A stretch of DNA of 64,000 nt from positions 1-64,000 of the forward strand of contig NZ_JACJHR010000051.1 of NCBI RefSeq assembly GCF_014174495.1, in the 5' to 3' direction. This DNA is from Amycolatopsis echigonensis (GTDB lineage Bacteria; Actinomycetota; Actinomycetes; Mycobacteriales; Pseudonocardiaceae). This document shows positions 47,552 through 55,953 of this stretch, piece by piece (position 1 is the first letter of the stretch; every line of letters begins with the position of its first letter). The position numbers were made by a program, and so were the translations under genes. The notes under the pieces were generated by a model that did no database searches, was not told the DNA's origin, and saw only the letters and a list, made by a program, of their open reading frames with translations.

Positions 47552-48015
47552 TGACCGAAGCGCGCGAGCTGGTCGCGGTCCTCACCCGGCGGGGGGAAAC
47601 CGTAGCCGCGGCGGAGTCGCTCACGGCCGGTCTCGTCTGCGCCACGCTCGCCCAGGTGCCGGGCGCGAGCGCGGTGCTGCGCGGCGGCCTGGTGGTCTAC
47701 GCCACAGAACTGAAGGCCGCGCTCGCCGGGGTCGACGAACAGCTGCTGGCCGAGCACGGCGCGGTGCATCCGGAGGTCGCCGCGCAGCTGGCCAGGGGCG
47801 CGCGGGAGCGCTGCGGAGCGACCTGGGGGCTCGGCCTGACCGGCGTCGCCGGGCCGGATCCGCAGGACGGCGTGGCCCCGGGCACCGTCTACGTCGGCCT
47901 CTCCGGACCGGGGGCGGACACGGTGCGTGAGCTGGCCGAAACCGGTGACCGGGACATCATCCGGACCTCGTCGGTGCGCGCCGCGTTCGCACTGCTCCGG
48001 GAACAACTAGACTGA
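47551..48015 (+). CDS. cinA: CinA C-terminal domain protein / nicotinamide-nucleotide amidohydrolase
   Basis: A 154-residue stand-alone CinA C-terminal domain (PncC type), which deamidates NMN to NaMN. It has TVAAAESLTAGLVCATLAQVPGAS at the N terminus, then AHG-type HGAVHPEVAAQLARGARER and TGVAGPDPQDGVAPGTVYVGL. The N-terminal MoaB-like half of full CinA is absent, as usual in actinobacteria. ATG 47551 shares one base with the pgsA stop (TGATG). Confidence 0.92.
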   Translation: MTEARELVAVLTRRGETVAAAESLTAGLVCATLAQVPGASAVLRGGLVVYATELKAALAGVDEQLLAEHGAVHPEVAAQLARGARERCGATWGLGLTGVAGPDPQDGVAPGTVYVGLSGPGADTVRELAETGDRDIIRTSSVRAAFALLREQLD

Positions 48016-48023
48016 AAACGGCG

Positions 48024-48039
48024 TTCGCCCTTGGCGTAC
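48024..48039 (+). promoter_or_regulatory. ClgR-box-like operator upstream of clgR
   Basis: ttcgcccttggcgtac at 48024-48039 fits the published ClgR box form (CGC-N5-GCG with T/A flanks) except for the central A. It lies 76 nt before the clgR start, consistent with autoregulation known for ClgR in corynebacteria, mycobacteria and streptomycetes. Confidence 0.6.
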
Positions 48040-48115
48040 GCATGTGCCAAGTCCTGCACTCGGGGCACCGCTCTGGGTAACGTAGGAGGCACCAGTTCGG
48101 GAAGGGAGGCGCGTG

Positions 48116-48568
48116 ATGACCGTGCTGTTGCGCGAGGCGATCGGTGATCGGCTCCGTCATGCCCGCACCAACCAGCGTCGGACGCTGCGTGACATCTCCC
48201 GCGCCGCCCGGGTGAGCCTCGGCTACCTGTCCGAGGTCGAGCGCGGCCAGAAGGAAGCTTCCAGCGAGCTGCTGGCGTCCATTTGCGAGGCGCTTGAGCT
48301 GCCGCTGGGAGAGCTGCTGCACAAGGTCGCCGCCGACGTGTCGGCCCTCGACAAGGTCGAGGTCGCGCCGGTGGCCGACGAGGTGGAGGCCGCGCCGAGC
48401 CAGACCGTGCCCGACCGGGGCGAGGCCGGGTTCGAAGGCGGCCGCCTGGTGTCGGAGCTGATCGGCGACGACCTCTCCGACCTGCGGCTCCAGCCCGCTC
48501 CGCGGATGAACACGACGTTGCGGACCACGATCGGCGCGCCGAAGCTGGCGTCCACGATCGCGGCGTAA
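48116..48568 (+). CDS. clgR: Transcriptional regulator ClgR
   Basis: A 150-residue XRE-family activator of Clp protease and envelope-stress genes. The N-terminal HTH is RLRHARTNQRRTLRDISRAA with RVSLGYLSEVERGQKEASSELL, close to mycobacterial ClgR. The C-terminal half is variable and ends in TIAA; Clp proteases recognise such C-terminal Ala motifs, and ClgR is a known Clp substrate in other actinobacteria. ATG 48116 has gggagg 6 nt upstream (48104-48109); the GTG at 48113 is too close to it. Confidence 0.92.
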   Translation: MTVLLREAIGDRLRHARTNQRRTLRDISRAARVSLGYLSEVERGQKEASSELLASICEALELPLGELLHKVAADVSALDKVEVAPVADEVEAAPSQTVPDRGEAGFEGGRLVSELIGDDLSDLRLQPAPRMNTTLRTTIGAPKLASTIAA

Positions 48569-48582
48569 CGCCGGCGCTGCTT

Positions 48583-48622
48583 CGCCGCACGGCCCCGGGG
48601 ATCTCCCCGGGGCCGTGCGGCG
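48583..48622 (+). terminator. clgR terminator hairpin
   Basis: A perfect 18-bp stem (48583-48600 with 48605-48622) and an atct loop lie 14 nt after the clgR stop. It separates clgR from pspA, which are co-transcribed in mycobacteria. Confidence 0.8.
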
Positions 48623-48721
48623 TGCGCGGGGCGGGTTCCGCGACGGGTCCGGGGCACGGTCAGGGCTGACCCTGAATTCCCCCGGGGTCGCCTGGAACGG
48701 CGGAGGCCGACCTGACACGAT

Positions 48722-48748
48722 GGAACCCGACGCCGGGGTCGGTACGTT
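48722..48748 (+). promoter_or_regulatory. ECF-sigma-type promoter before pspA
   Basis: ggaac (48722-48726) and cgtt (48745-48748) are 18 nt apart, the -35/-10 pattern of SigE/SigH-class actinobacterial promoters. It lies about 74 nt before pspA. In M. tuberculosis the clgR-pspA unit is SigE-dependent, which supports the reading. Confidence 0.55.
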
Positions 48749-48821
48749 ATGCGACTAGGGGAGCGACGCCCCGCCCCGAAGCAATCAGGGCCCGTGGGAC
48801 GCAAGAAGGCAGGCGGAGGAG

Positions 48822-49673
48822 ATGGCCAACCCGTTCGTGAAGTTCTGGAAGTACATGATGGCGGCGTTCTCGTCGAAGATCGACGAGCACGCCGACCCGA
48901 AGGTACAGATCCAGCAGGCCATCGAGGAGGCGCAGCGCAACCACCAGGCGCTGACGCAGCAGGCCGCCTCCGTGATCGGCAACCAGCGGCAGCTGGAGAT
49001 GAAGCTCAACCGCCAGCTCGGCGAGGTCGAGAAGCTGCAGGCCTCGACGCGCCAGGCGCTGGTGCTGGCCGACGAGGCCCGCGGCAAGGGCGACGAGGCG
49101 AAGGCCGCCCAGTTCGAGACCGCGGCGGAGAGCTTCGCCGCGCAGCTGGTCACCGCCGAGCAGAGCATCGAAGACCTCAAGACGCTGCACGACCAGTCGC
49201 TGCAGGCGGCGACGCAGGCCAAGCAGGCCGTCGAGCGCAACGCGACGATGCTGCAGCAGAAGCTCGCCGAGCGCACCAAGCTGCTCTCGCAGCTGGAGCA
49301 GGCGAAGATGCAGGAGCAGGTCTCCGCCTCGCTGAACCAGATGAGCCAGCTGGCCGCGCCGGGCAACACGCCGTCGCTGGAAGAGGTCCGGGACAAGATC
49401 GAGAAGCGCTACACCACCGCGCTCGGCTCGGCCGAGCTGGCGCAGAACTCGGTGCAGGGCCGCATGATGGAGGTCCAGGAGTCGGCCACCCAGATGGCGG
49501 GCCACTCGCGGCTGGAGCAGATCCGCGCGTCGATGCGCGGCGATTCGGTCGCCCAGGTCACCGACGGCGGCGCGAGCGCGGGGGCGGCCGCCGCCAAGCC
49601 GGCCGCCTCGGGCGACATCCAGCGGGAGATCCAGGCCCGCGTGCAGGCCGAACAGGGCAAGAACCCGGCCTGA
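48822..49673 (+). CDS. pspA: Phage shock protein A / IM30 family (PspA)
   Basis: A 283-residue, almost entirely alpha-helical coiled-coil membrane-remodelling protein. It has an amphipathic N-terminal helix (NPFVKFWKYMMAAFSSKID) and long heptad stretches (QIQQAIEEAQRNHQALTQQ...). ESCRT-III-like PspA proteins bind stressed inner membrane and oppose proton leakage. ATG 48822 has ggagga upstream. The PspM-like gene follows after 34 nt. Confidence 0.93.
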   Translation: MANPFVKFWKYMMAAFSSKIDEHADPKVQIQQAIEEAQRNHQALTQQAASVIGNQRQLEMKLNRQLGEVEKLQASTRQALVLADEARGKGDEAKAAQFETAAESFAAQLVTAEQSIEDLKTLHDQSLQAATQAKQAVERNATMLQQKLAERTKLLSQLEQAKMQEQVSASLNQMSQLAAPGNTPSLEEVRDKIEKRYTTALGSAELAQNSVQGRMMEVQESATQMAGHSRLEQIRASMRGDSVAQVTDGGASAGAAAAKPAASGDIQREIQARVQAEQGKNPA

Positions 49674-49707
49674 CCGGCCGGGCACGAGCGGCGCAGGGGG
49701 CAGGGCG

Positions 49708-50700
49708 ATGACCAAGAGGCGGGACTTCAGCGAGTTCAACGCCAAGCTCGAGAAGCACATCGAGCGGTTGCCCGACTACGCCCAGCGCGCCCAGGAAAAA
49801 CTGCAGCGGTACTTCCCGCCGGCCGACGAGGCCGGCGGGAAGCCGCAGCAGAACGGCCGGACCCAGCGCGCTCCGGTTCCCCCGCCGCCGGTGCCGCGCC
49901 GTCCGTCGGCTCCGGCCGCGTCCGCGGTCTTTTCCACGGTGGCCGGGCAGGTTCCCGCGGTCGCCGAGGCCCGCGCGAAATGGCAGCGCTGGAACGAGCC
50001 GAGCGCGAAACACCAGCGCCGGATCCGCCGCACCTCGCGCGTGCTCACCCTCTGGGTGCTGATCACGATCCTGCTCGGGGTCCTCACCGTGCTCACCGCC
50101 ACCGGCCTGCTCGGCGGAGCGGCGGCCGGCCCGGAGATCGGGCAGGCGGTGTTCTCCGGTTTCGCCACGCTGGTATTCGGCACGTTCAGCGTCCGGACCG
50201 GGATGCGGTTGCGAGAGCTGAAGAAGGTCGAACTCCCGGCCGCGCCCAGCGGCCCGCCGCCGCTGCCCGCCGCCGGTTCGGCCGCGCGCGAGCCGATGGA
50301 GCGACTGGCCGAGTCGGAGGCTTCGCTGCGCGAACTCCTGCGTCAGCTGTCCGTGCCCACTTCGCTGGGCACCACCGCGGTTCCGGAGGTCTCGGTCGCC
50401 GACGCCCGCGCGACGGCCGACGAGGCCGCCCGTGCGCTGCGCGGCCTGGCCGACCGGATCCAGGCCATCGAACGAGGCCGCAATTCCGCGCCGGAGCGCG
50501 AACGGTCGGCGTTGCAGGCCGCCGTCACGAAGCTCCGCGAACAGCTCGACGACGGCATCGAGCGTTACGGCAGCTTGGTCGCCGCCGCCGGTCGCGCGGT
50601 GGCCGCGAGCAGTGACGGCATGGTCACGTCGCGGGAAGCGCTGACGGACGCGACGGATCGGCTCGCCGGGCTGGCGCTGGCGCTGAAGGATCTCGGCTGA
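49708..50700 (+). CDS. pspM: PspM-like membrane protein, PspA partner
   Basis: 330 residues. An N-terminal amphipathic helix (RDFSEFNAKLEKHIERLPDY) and a proline linker are followed by two TM helices (LTLWVLITILLGVLTVLTATGLL and GQAVFSGFATLVFGTFSVR). A long coiled-coil C terminus completes it. Position and architecture equal mycobacterial PspM (Rv2743c), which docks PspA to the membrane. Sequence similarity cannot be tested here. ATG 49708 has gcagggg as SD. Confidence 0.75.
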   Translation: MTKRRDFSEFNAKLEKHIERLPDYAQRAQEKLQRYFPPADEAGGKPQQNGRTQRAPVPPPPVPRRPSAPAASAVFSTVAGQVPAVAEARAKWQRWNEPSAKHQRRIRRTSRVLTLWVLITILLGVLTVLTATGLLGGAAAGPEIGQAVFSGFATLVFGTFSVRTGMRLRELKKVELPAAPSGPPPLPAAGSAAREPMERLAESEASLRELLRQLSVPTSLGTTAVPEVSVADARATADEAARALRGLADRIQAIERGRNSAPERERSALQAAVTKLREQLDDGIERYGSLVAAAGRAVAASSDGMVTSREALTDATDRLAGLALALKDLG

Positions 50701-51084
50701 CCTGCTGATCCAGCCGCTGTTTCGGGTCGCGCGGCCCGTAATCCGCCGCGAAACGCCCGATGCCGGGGTGAATGTGGCCCGGCCCGCGGTTTCGCCGCGA
50801 CTCCGGGATTCGCGAAGGCCGGGCGGAAACGCCGTCCTGATGGGCGAGTTTGGGATTCCGGTCGGCGCAACGGGACTGCCCGGCCGCGACGGTGCGTGAG
50901 TTTCTCCCGCACACCGCAACAATCGCGTAATCCGATCCTGCTGGTGACGGAAACGTCTGCGGTTTAACGTTTTTCTCATGAGGTCGGTGTTGGCACCCGC
51001 CACGCCCGGCGTCGCGGGCTGAGGTTCGCGGCGCCGGACGTACACAGTGGACTCCTCCGATCCCGCCGAGGAAAGGACGCCCTC
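50701..51084. other. 384-nt gap after pspM
   Basis: No gene recognised. It contains an aaacgt (50951-50956) / acgttt (50967-50972) inverted repeat in an AT-richer patch. This patch and the stretch after it may hold the promoter of the amidase-like gene, whose SD is gaggaaagg. Confidence 0.5.
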
Positions 51085-52392
51085 GTGACTACGCTCCCGC
51101 CGGAACCTGATCCTGTTCCCGTCCCTCCGCCCAGCTCGCACGAGCGGGTCCGCACCGCGTTCGAGCGGCTCGCGAAAGCCGACCGCCCCGGACTCTGGAC
51201 CGCGGTGCGCACCATGGAGGAAGTGCTCGTCGAAGCGAAGACCGTCGACGAACGCGTGCACGCCGGGGAAGACCTGCCGCTGGCCGGAACCGTCTGCGCG
51301 GCAGACGTCGAGGGCGTGCCCGCGCTCGCGCGGCTGACCGACGCCGGCGCGGTGGTCCTCGGAACCGCCGTCGCGGACCCGGAAAACGCGGCCGTCGGAC
51401 TCGAGATCGTCGACCTGGCCCTGAATTCGTCCGCGCGCGAGATCTCCGCCCCGCCCGGGGTGCTCACGCTCAAACCGACGCCCGGACTGATCCCGGGGCC
51501 GACCGTCTCGGTGTCCGCCCGCCGCCTCGCGACTGGTCAGCGCGCCATCGCCACGATGCTCGGCCCCGGCGGCGTGGACCCGGCGGTCCGCGAATGGCCC
51601 GCCGACGTCCGCCTCGCCGCCGGACAGCACCCGCGCCTCGGCATCCCCGCCGAAGCGAACCTCCCGCTGCCCGCGAGGAGAGCGTTCGACGTCGCAGCTG
51701 CCTCTCTGGAGGCTTCCGGCGCCGTGCTGGTCCCGGTAGACGTCAGAGCGTTTTACGGCGCTGGAGACGTCCTGGCCGCCCGCTCGCTGCTGGCGGATCT
51801 GGACGCCCTGCTCCTGCCGACCGTCGGCATCCTGGACGCGACTCTGAACGCCCTCGATCTCGCTGCGGTGACTGTGCCAGGGGACCGGCGGCCGTATGGG
51901 ATCACCGTGGTGACGCGGGCGTTCGAGGACCAGATCGGGAACGACCTGGCTTCGGTGCTGACTGGCGAGCAGTCGCCGGATCCGTATCCGTGCGAGAGCG
52001 TCGACGTCGTGGTCTTCGGCGCGCATCTGTGCGGGCAGCCGTTGCACGACGAGCTGCACGGCGCTCGGTTCGGCGGTCTGGTCCGGACCGCGGAGCGCTA
52101 CCGGATGGTGCTGCTCGAGGGGGTCACGCCGCCTCAGCCCGGGGTCATCCCCGGATCGGCCGGAGTGGACGGCGAACGCTGGCGGTTGTCCCCGGCGGCG
52201 TTCGGCCGGTTCGCCGCTGGCTTGTCAGCGCCGTTCGTGCTCGGCCGGGTCGAGCTGGAGGACGGGAGTTCCCCGCTCGCGGTGCTGTGCGAACCAGCGG
52301 CCGCGGAGGGAGGGGAAGGCCTGGACCGGTACGCGTCTTGGCGCGGGTATCTGCGATTCGTCAGCACTGGCGGGCCCCGGTTCCCCGGCTGA
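51085..52392 (+). CDS. Allophanate-hydrolase-like protein with decayed amidase domain
   Basis: 435 residues. The N-terminal 280 residues follow the amidase-signature fold (LPLAGTVCAADVEGVP, LTLKPTPGLIPG, VSVSARRLATGQRAI). The VKDN Lys and the Gly/Ser-rich GGSSSGSA block with the two catalytic Ser are missing. The C-terminal ~110 residues match the allophanate hydrolase C-terminal domain (VVVFGAHLCGQPLHDELHGARF, then TPPQPGVIPG). It is probably not an active amidase, although the C-terminal domain looks intact. There are no urea carboxylase genes nearby. GTG 51085 has a gaggaaagg SD. Confidence 0.75.
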   Translation: MTTLPPEPDPVPVPPPSSHERVRTAFERLAKADRPGLWTAVRTMEEVLVEAKTVDERVHAGEDLPLAGTVCAADVEGVPALARLTDAGAVVLGTAVADPENAAVGLEIVDLALNSSAREISAPPGVLTLKPTPGLIPGPTVSVSARRLATGQRAIATMLGPGGVDPAVREWPADVRLAAGQHPRLGIPAEANLPLPARRAFDVAAASLEASGAVLVPVDVRAFYGAGDVLAARSLLADLDALLLPTVGILDATLNALDLAAVTVPGDRRPYGITVVTRAFEDQIGNDLASVLTGEQSPDPYPCESVDVVVFGAHLCGQPLHDELHGARFGGLVRTAERYRMVLLEGVTPPQPGVIPGSAGVDGERWRLSPAAFGRFAAGLSAPFVLGRVELEDGSSPLAVLCEPAAAEGGEGLDRYASWRGYLRFVSTGGPRFPG

Positions 52393-52471
52393 GGGGGCGG
52401 ACGCGGCTGGGGTGATGACCAGCCGCCGTCGGATCCCGGTTTGCCGCTGGGCCGGTGACCGCCCCGGCAGG

Positions 52472-53497
52472 CTACCGGGAAGCGAGGCCCCGGCCGACGC
52501 GGCGGACCAGCCCGGGCCCGTGCAGCGCGAAGCCGGTGTAGAGCTGCACGAGGCTGGCACCGGCGTCGAGCATGCGGCGGGCGTCGTCCGGGCCGAGGAT
52601 GCCGCCGACGCCGATGACGGGCAGCTTGCCGCCGGTCTTTTCGTGGACGAAGCGCACGACTTCAGCCGAGCGCTGCGTCAGCGGGCGGCCGGACAGTCCG
52701 CCGGCTTCGGCGGCCAGCGCGGCTTCGGCGGGGGCGATGCCGTCGCGGGAGAGGGTCGTGTTGGTCGCGATGATCCCGGCGACGCCGTGGTCCAGGCAGA
52801 CTTCGAGGAGTTCGGCGAGCGCGTCGTCGGTGAGGTCGGGGGCGACCTTGACCAGCAGGGGAGTGTCGCCGCCCAGTTCGGTCCCGGTCTTGCGGAGTTC
52901 GGCGAGCAGCTCGGCGAGCGCGGCTTTGTCTTGCAGCGCGCGGAGACCGGGGGTGTTCGGGGAGCTGACGTTGATCGCGAAGTAGTCGGCGAAGGGGTGC
53001 AAGGCACGGAGGGAGAAGCGGTAGTCCTCGACGGCCTCGTCCAGCGGCGTCACCTTGGACTTGCCGATGCTGATCCCCAGCGGCACCGCCGGTTTTCCGT
53101 GCGCGGCCAGGCGATCGGCGAGGGCTTGGGCCCCGTCGTTGTTGAAGCCCATGCGATTGATGACCGCGTCGGTCGCCGGGAGGCTGTAGAGGCGGGGTTT
53201 GGGGTTGCCGGGCTGCGGGTGGCGGGTGACTGTGCCTACCTCGACGAAGCCGAAGCCGAGAGCGGGCCAGGCGTGGAGGGCTCGGCCGTTCTTGTCCATG
53301 CCCGCGGCGAGGCCGATCCGGTTGGGGAAAGTGAGGCCGAGGACGGTGGTGGGATCGTCGGTGCGGTACACCCGGGCGAGGGGGCGGAGGGCGGTTCCGG
53401 CTCGGCTCAGCAGGGTGACGGTGCGCTCGTGGACCACCTCGGGGTCGTGGTAGGCGAGCCGGTACATCGCTGGGCGGACGATCCTGTCGAAGAGCAC
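52472..53497 (-). CDS. pyrD: Dihydroorotate dehydrogenase, class 2
   Basis: A 341-residue membrane-associated FMN enzyme of pyrimidine synthesis that passes electrons to quinone. The N-terminal amphipathic helix (FDRIVRPAMYRLAYHDPE) is the class-2 membrane anchor. NVSSPNTPGLRALQ has the catalytic Ser, NRIGLAAGMDKNG and VGTVTRHPQPGNPKPRLY are FMN/dihydroorotate contacts, and a GVGGILGPDDARR phosphate loop follows. GTG 53497 is used; the ATG close upstream is out of frame. It stands alone. Confidence 0.95.
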   Translation of the reverse strand: MLFDRIVRPAMYRLAYHDPEVVHERTVTLLSRAGTALRPLARVYRTDDPTTVLGLTFPNRIGLAAGMDKNGRALHAWPALGFGFVEVGTVTRHPQPGNPKPRLYSLPATDAVINRMGFNNDGAQALADRLAAHGKPAVPLGISIGKSKVTPLDEAVEDYRFSLRALHPFADYFAINVSSPNTPGLRALQDKAALAELLAELRKTGTELGGDTPLLVKVAPDLTDDALAELLEVCLDHGVAGIIATNTTLSRDGIAPAEAALAAEAGGLSGRPLTQRSAEVVRFVHEKTGGKLPVIGVGGILGPDDARRMLDAGASLVQLYTGFALHGPGLVRRVGRGLASR

Positions 53498-54184
53498 GGG
53501 TCCATGCTGCCGTATTGGTGCTGGTCTGGCTGGGGTGGATGGGGTTGTTGTGGTGGGGGTCGCGTTCCGGTGGGGGCGTCGGTTGGGGTGAGGCCGCGGT
53601 CTGCTCGTCGCCTGGCGGCGACATTGCATATGGGTGGTGCGGTGGGGCACCCCGAAGCCGAATTGTGCTGACGGTTCGGGGGTGCTTGTCAAGGCGGGAA
53701 AGATGCCTTGACAAGCACCCCCGAACCGCAGGGAGGCTTCGTATCGGGGTGCGGGGGAGGGTGTGGGTGCCTCGGTTGTTGGGTGCGTGGGCTGCGGTGG
53801 AGTGGTGGGGTGCGCGGATGGGTGTTGTGCGGAGCGGGCTAGGTCGTCCGGGGCAGGAAGCTGTTGCGGGGAGATGCTTGTTTGGGCGAACTCGCCTTGA
53901 TCGAGGGCTGAACCAGGGCTTGCCTCACGTCGAGTGCCCGGTTTCCCGCCATCGCAGGCCACGCCACCTGCTGTAATGGGCCCTTTCGCCGATCCAGTGG
54001 CCCTCAAGGTGCCCTTCACGGACATCGATGGGGCACCAACCTGGCCGCGCAAACCTCGCACGCCCAGACGTCGCACCAGCTGCCCGGCCAGCGCCAGCGC
54101 GACATCTTCGCGGTTTCTGCCTGAAGCTCCCGGCTCGCCTAGCCGCTGGCGGCTTGGCGATGATCCGGCCGGGAGCATCCAGGG
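53498..54184. other. 687-nt gene-free gap with a long hairpin
   Basis: Between two minus-strand genes. Contains the 24-bp hairpin at 53672-53728 and, near 54007-54024, a half-copy of the ttcacggac palindromic unit. The open frame across 53515-53976 has an improbable Trp/Gly/Arg-rich product. I see no gene. Confidence 0.6.
53672..53728. terminator. Perfect 24-bp hairpin
   Basis: Arms 53672-53695 and 53705-53728 are exactly complementary with a 9-nt loop (gggaaagat). It lies about 170 nt upstream of pyrD and 450 nt downstream of the GNAT stop. It is the longest perfect stem in the window. Confidence 0.7.
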
Positions 54185-54757
54185 TCAGTTTCTCCGGGCG
54201 GCCCCGGCTTTCCACTCGTCTTCCAGCATGGCGTAGACCAGTTCGTCGGTCCATTCGCCCTTGACGATCTCGTTTTCCCGCAGGCGCGCTTCCTGGCGCA
54301 TGCCCAGGCGCTCCATCAACGCCGCCGACGCGGTGTTGCGGCCGTCGCAGCGGCCGATGATCCGGTGCAGTCCCAGGTCTTCGAAGCCGAGCCGCAGGAG
54401 TTCGCGGGTGGCTTCCAGGGCCAGGCCTTTTCCGTGGTGGTCGGGGTGGAAGACGAAGCCGATCTCGCCTTGGCGGTGTTCGGCGCTGAGGTATTCGAGG
54501 TTGAGGTCGCCGATGAGCTGCCCGGTTTCGGCGAGTTCCACGGCGACGGCGAGGAACTGGCCTTCCTCCGACAGCGTCGCGCTGTGGACGCGCTTCGCCA
54601 GTGCGGCCGCGGATTCCGCGCGGCTGCGCGGCCCCCAGTACAGGTAGCGGACGACGTCCGCGCGGGATTGGAACGAGTTCAGGGCATCGAGATCGTCGTC
54701 CCGGAACGGGCGGAGGAGCAGGCGTTCGGTGCTGATCGGATAGTCCGGCCTGAGCAT
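54185..54757 (-). CDS. GNAT N-acetyltransferase, RimJ/RimL-like
   Basis: 190 residues with the RimL-type layout: a start TERLLLRPFRDDD, a middle IGDLNLEYLS and EIGFVFHPDHHGKGLALEATRELL with the acetyl-CoA loop, then NTASAALMERLGMRQEA. It probably acetylates a protein N terminus or an aminoglycoside-like/small amine. The substrate is unknown. The gene is preceded by a 374-nt gap holding the structured block. Confidence 0.88.
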   Translation of the reverse strand: MLRPDYPISTERLLLRPFRDDDLDALNSFQSRADVVRYLYWGPRSRAESAAALAKRVHSATLSEEGQFLAVAVELAETGQLIGDLNLEYLSAEHRQGEIGFVFHPDHHGKGLALEATRELLRLGFEDLGLHRIIGRCDGRNTASAALMERLGMRQEARLRENEIVKGEWTDELVYAMLEDEWKAGAARRN

Positions 54758-54945
54758 CCGTCCAGCCTAGCGACTTCCGCGGCTCCGCAGGAACCGCCGC
54801 GGCGATCGCCGGGTGCGGGAGGGCGCCCGCGATACCGGAGCGGACAGGGAAATTCCCGGGGCGCCTCCTGGACGCCGTCCGCGTCCAGGCCCGAGCCGGA
54901 CCGGTGCTCGGGAACCCCGGGAATCCGGTGACTGCCTGGTATTCG

Positions 54946-55086
54946 TCAGCAGGCAGCACGTGAAGCAGGCGATGAGCCGAAGGTGGCTCTTGTTGTATCG
55001 CTGCTCAAAGTCCCAACACGTGCCATCCGCTAGCGGACAGCCACCTCACGAGTCCTGTGTGAATACAACTTAGGACCACCTCCTCT
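54946..55086 (-). other. Structured low-GC block with strong SD and two tiny in-frame ORFs
   Basis: On the minus strand ggaggtgg (55083-55076) is followed 7 nt on by TTG 55068. This opens a 12-codon frame ending in TAG at 55030. One codon later, ATG 55026 opens a 26-codon frame in the same phase, ending at 54946. The TAG lies in a perfect palindrome tccgctagcgga (55026-55037). aggtggct (54981-54988) can pair with agccacct (55039-55046), and tgttg (54991-54995) with caaca (55014-55018). The block is clearly AT-richer than its flanks. It could be a leader, a small RNA or a small gene with an internal UAG; I cannot assign it. Confidence 0.5.
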
Positions 55087-55131
55087 CTCGTGTACTGCCA
55101 CGCTAACCGCGAACCTCTCGGTACGGCAACA

Positions 55132-55950
55132 TCATTTGCGAGGCGGTCCATCGTCCGGGACGGGGCCGGGCTGGCAGCGCGGGCAGCACCAGGTCGGCCG
55201 CTGGTACGGTCCGTCGCCCTGCTGGCGCACCAGCAGCGGTCCGCCGCAGCGGAAACAGCCTTGGCGGGTGCGTTCGTAGACCCAGGTGCGCCGTCCGCGG
55301 CGGAGGTCGCCGGTGGTGGCCTGCTCGTGCCGCCACGCGTTGGCGACGAGCAGTTTCCGGGCGAGCGCCACCGCGCGTGCGGGGTCCACTTCGGACACTG
55401 GCGTCCACGGGGAAACGCGCAGCAGGAAAGAGATCTCGCACTTGTACAGGTTGCCGACGCCGGCCATGACCCGCTGGTCCAGCAGTGCGTCGCCGAGCTC
55501 GCGGTCGGGCTTGGCGGCGAGGTTGGCGGCGGCCAGTGCGGCGTGCTCGTCCGTCCACTGTGGATCCAGCAGGTCCGGGCCCAGGTGCGCGACGAGGCTG
55601 TGCTCCTCGGCGGTGGGCACCAGTTTCAGGTCGTGCAACCGGAAACCGATCGCCTGGACGTCGTCGGTCATCAGCACGACCCGCGCGTGATGGGCGGGCA
55701 TCGCCCATTTCGCGCCCGCGGGCTGGATCTTCCATTCGCCGTCCATCCGCAGATGGCTGTGCAGCGTCAGGTCGCCGGAGAAGCGCGTGAAGAGGTGCTT
55801 GCCGACGGTGCCGACGCCGTGCACCTCCCGGCCCGCGAGGTCCACAGTGGCCAGTTCGGGATGCCGGAAATCCCCGCGCACCAACGTTTTCCCGGCGAGC
55901 GCGCGGTCGAGCAGCTTTCCGGCGAGGAATACGGTGTCGCCCTCGGGCAC
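55132..55950 (-). CDS. nei2: Endonuclease VIII-like DNA glycosylase Nei2
   Basis: A 272-residue Fpg/Nei bifunctional glycosylase/AP lyase removing oxidised pyrimidines. The catalytic N terminus is MPEGDTV (Pro2, Glu3). The H2TH motif is LLDQRVMAGVGNLYKCEI. The C-terminal zinc finger has CFRCGG and CCPRCQ. It follows the ParA-like gene by 3 nt, so is co-transcribed. Confidence 0.93.
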   Translation of the reverse strand: MPEGDTVFLAGKLLDRALAGKTLVRGDFRHPELATVDLAGREVHGVGTVGKHLFTRFSGDLTLHSHLRMDGEWKIQPAGAKWAMPAHHARVVLMTDDVQAIGFRLHDLKLVPTAEEHSLVAHLGPDLLDPQWTDEHAALAAANLAAKPDRELGDALLDQRVMAGVGNLYKCEISFLLRVSPWTPVSEVDPARAVALARKLLVANAWRHEQATTGDLRRGRRTWVYERTRQGCFRCGGPLLVRQQGDGPYQRPTWCCPRCQPGPVPDDGPPRK

Positions 55951-55953
55951 GGT

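Noticed and set aside
53515..53976. 153-residue plus-strand frame in the pyrD upstream gap
   Set aside because: Trp/Gly/Arg-rich product, no SD, and it crosses the 24-bp hairpin.
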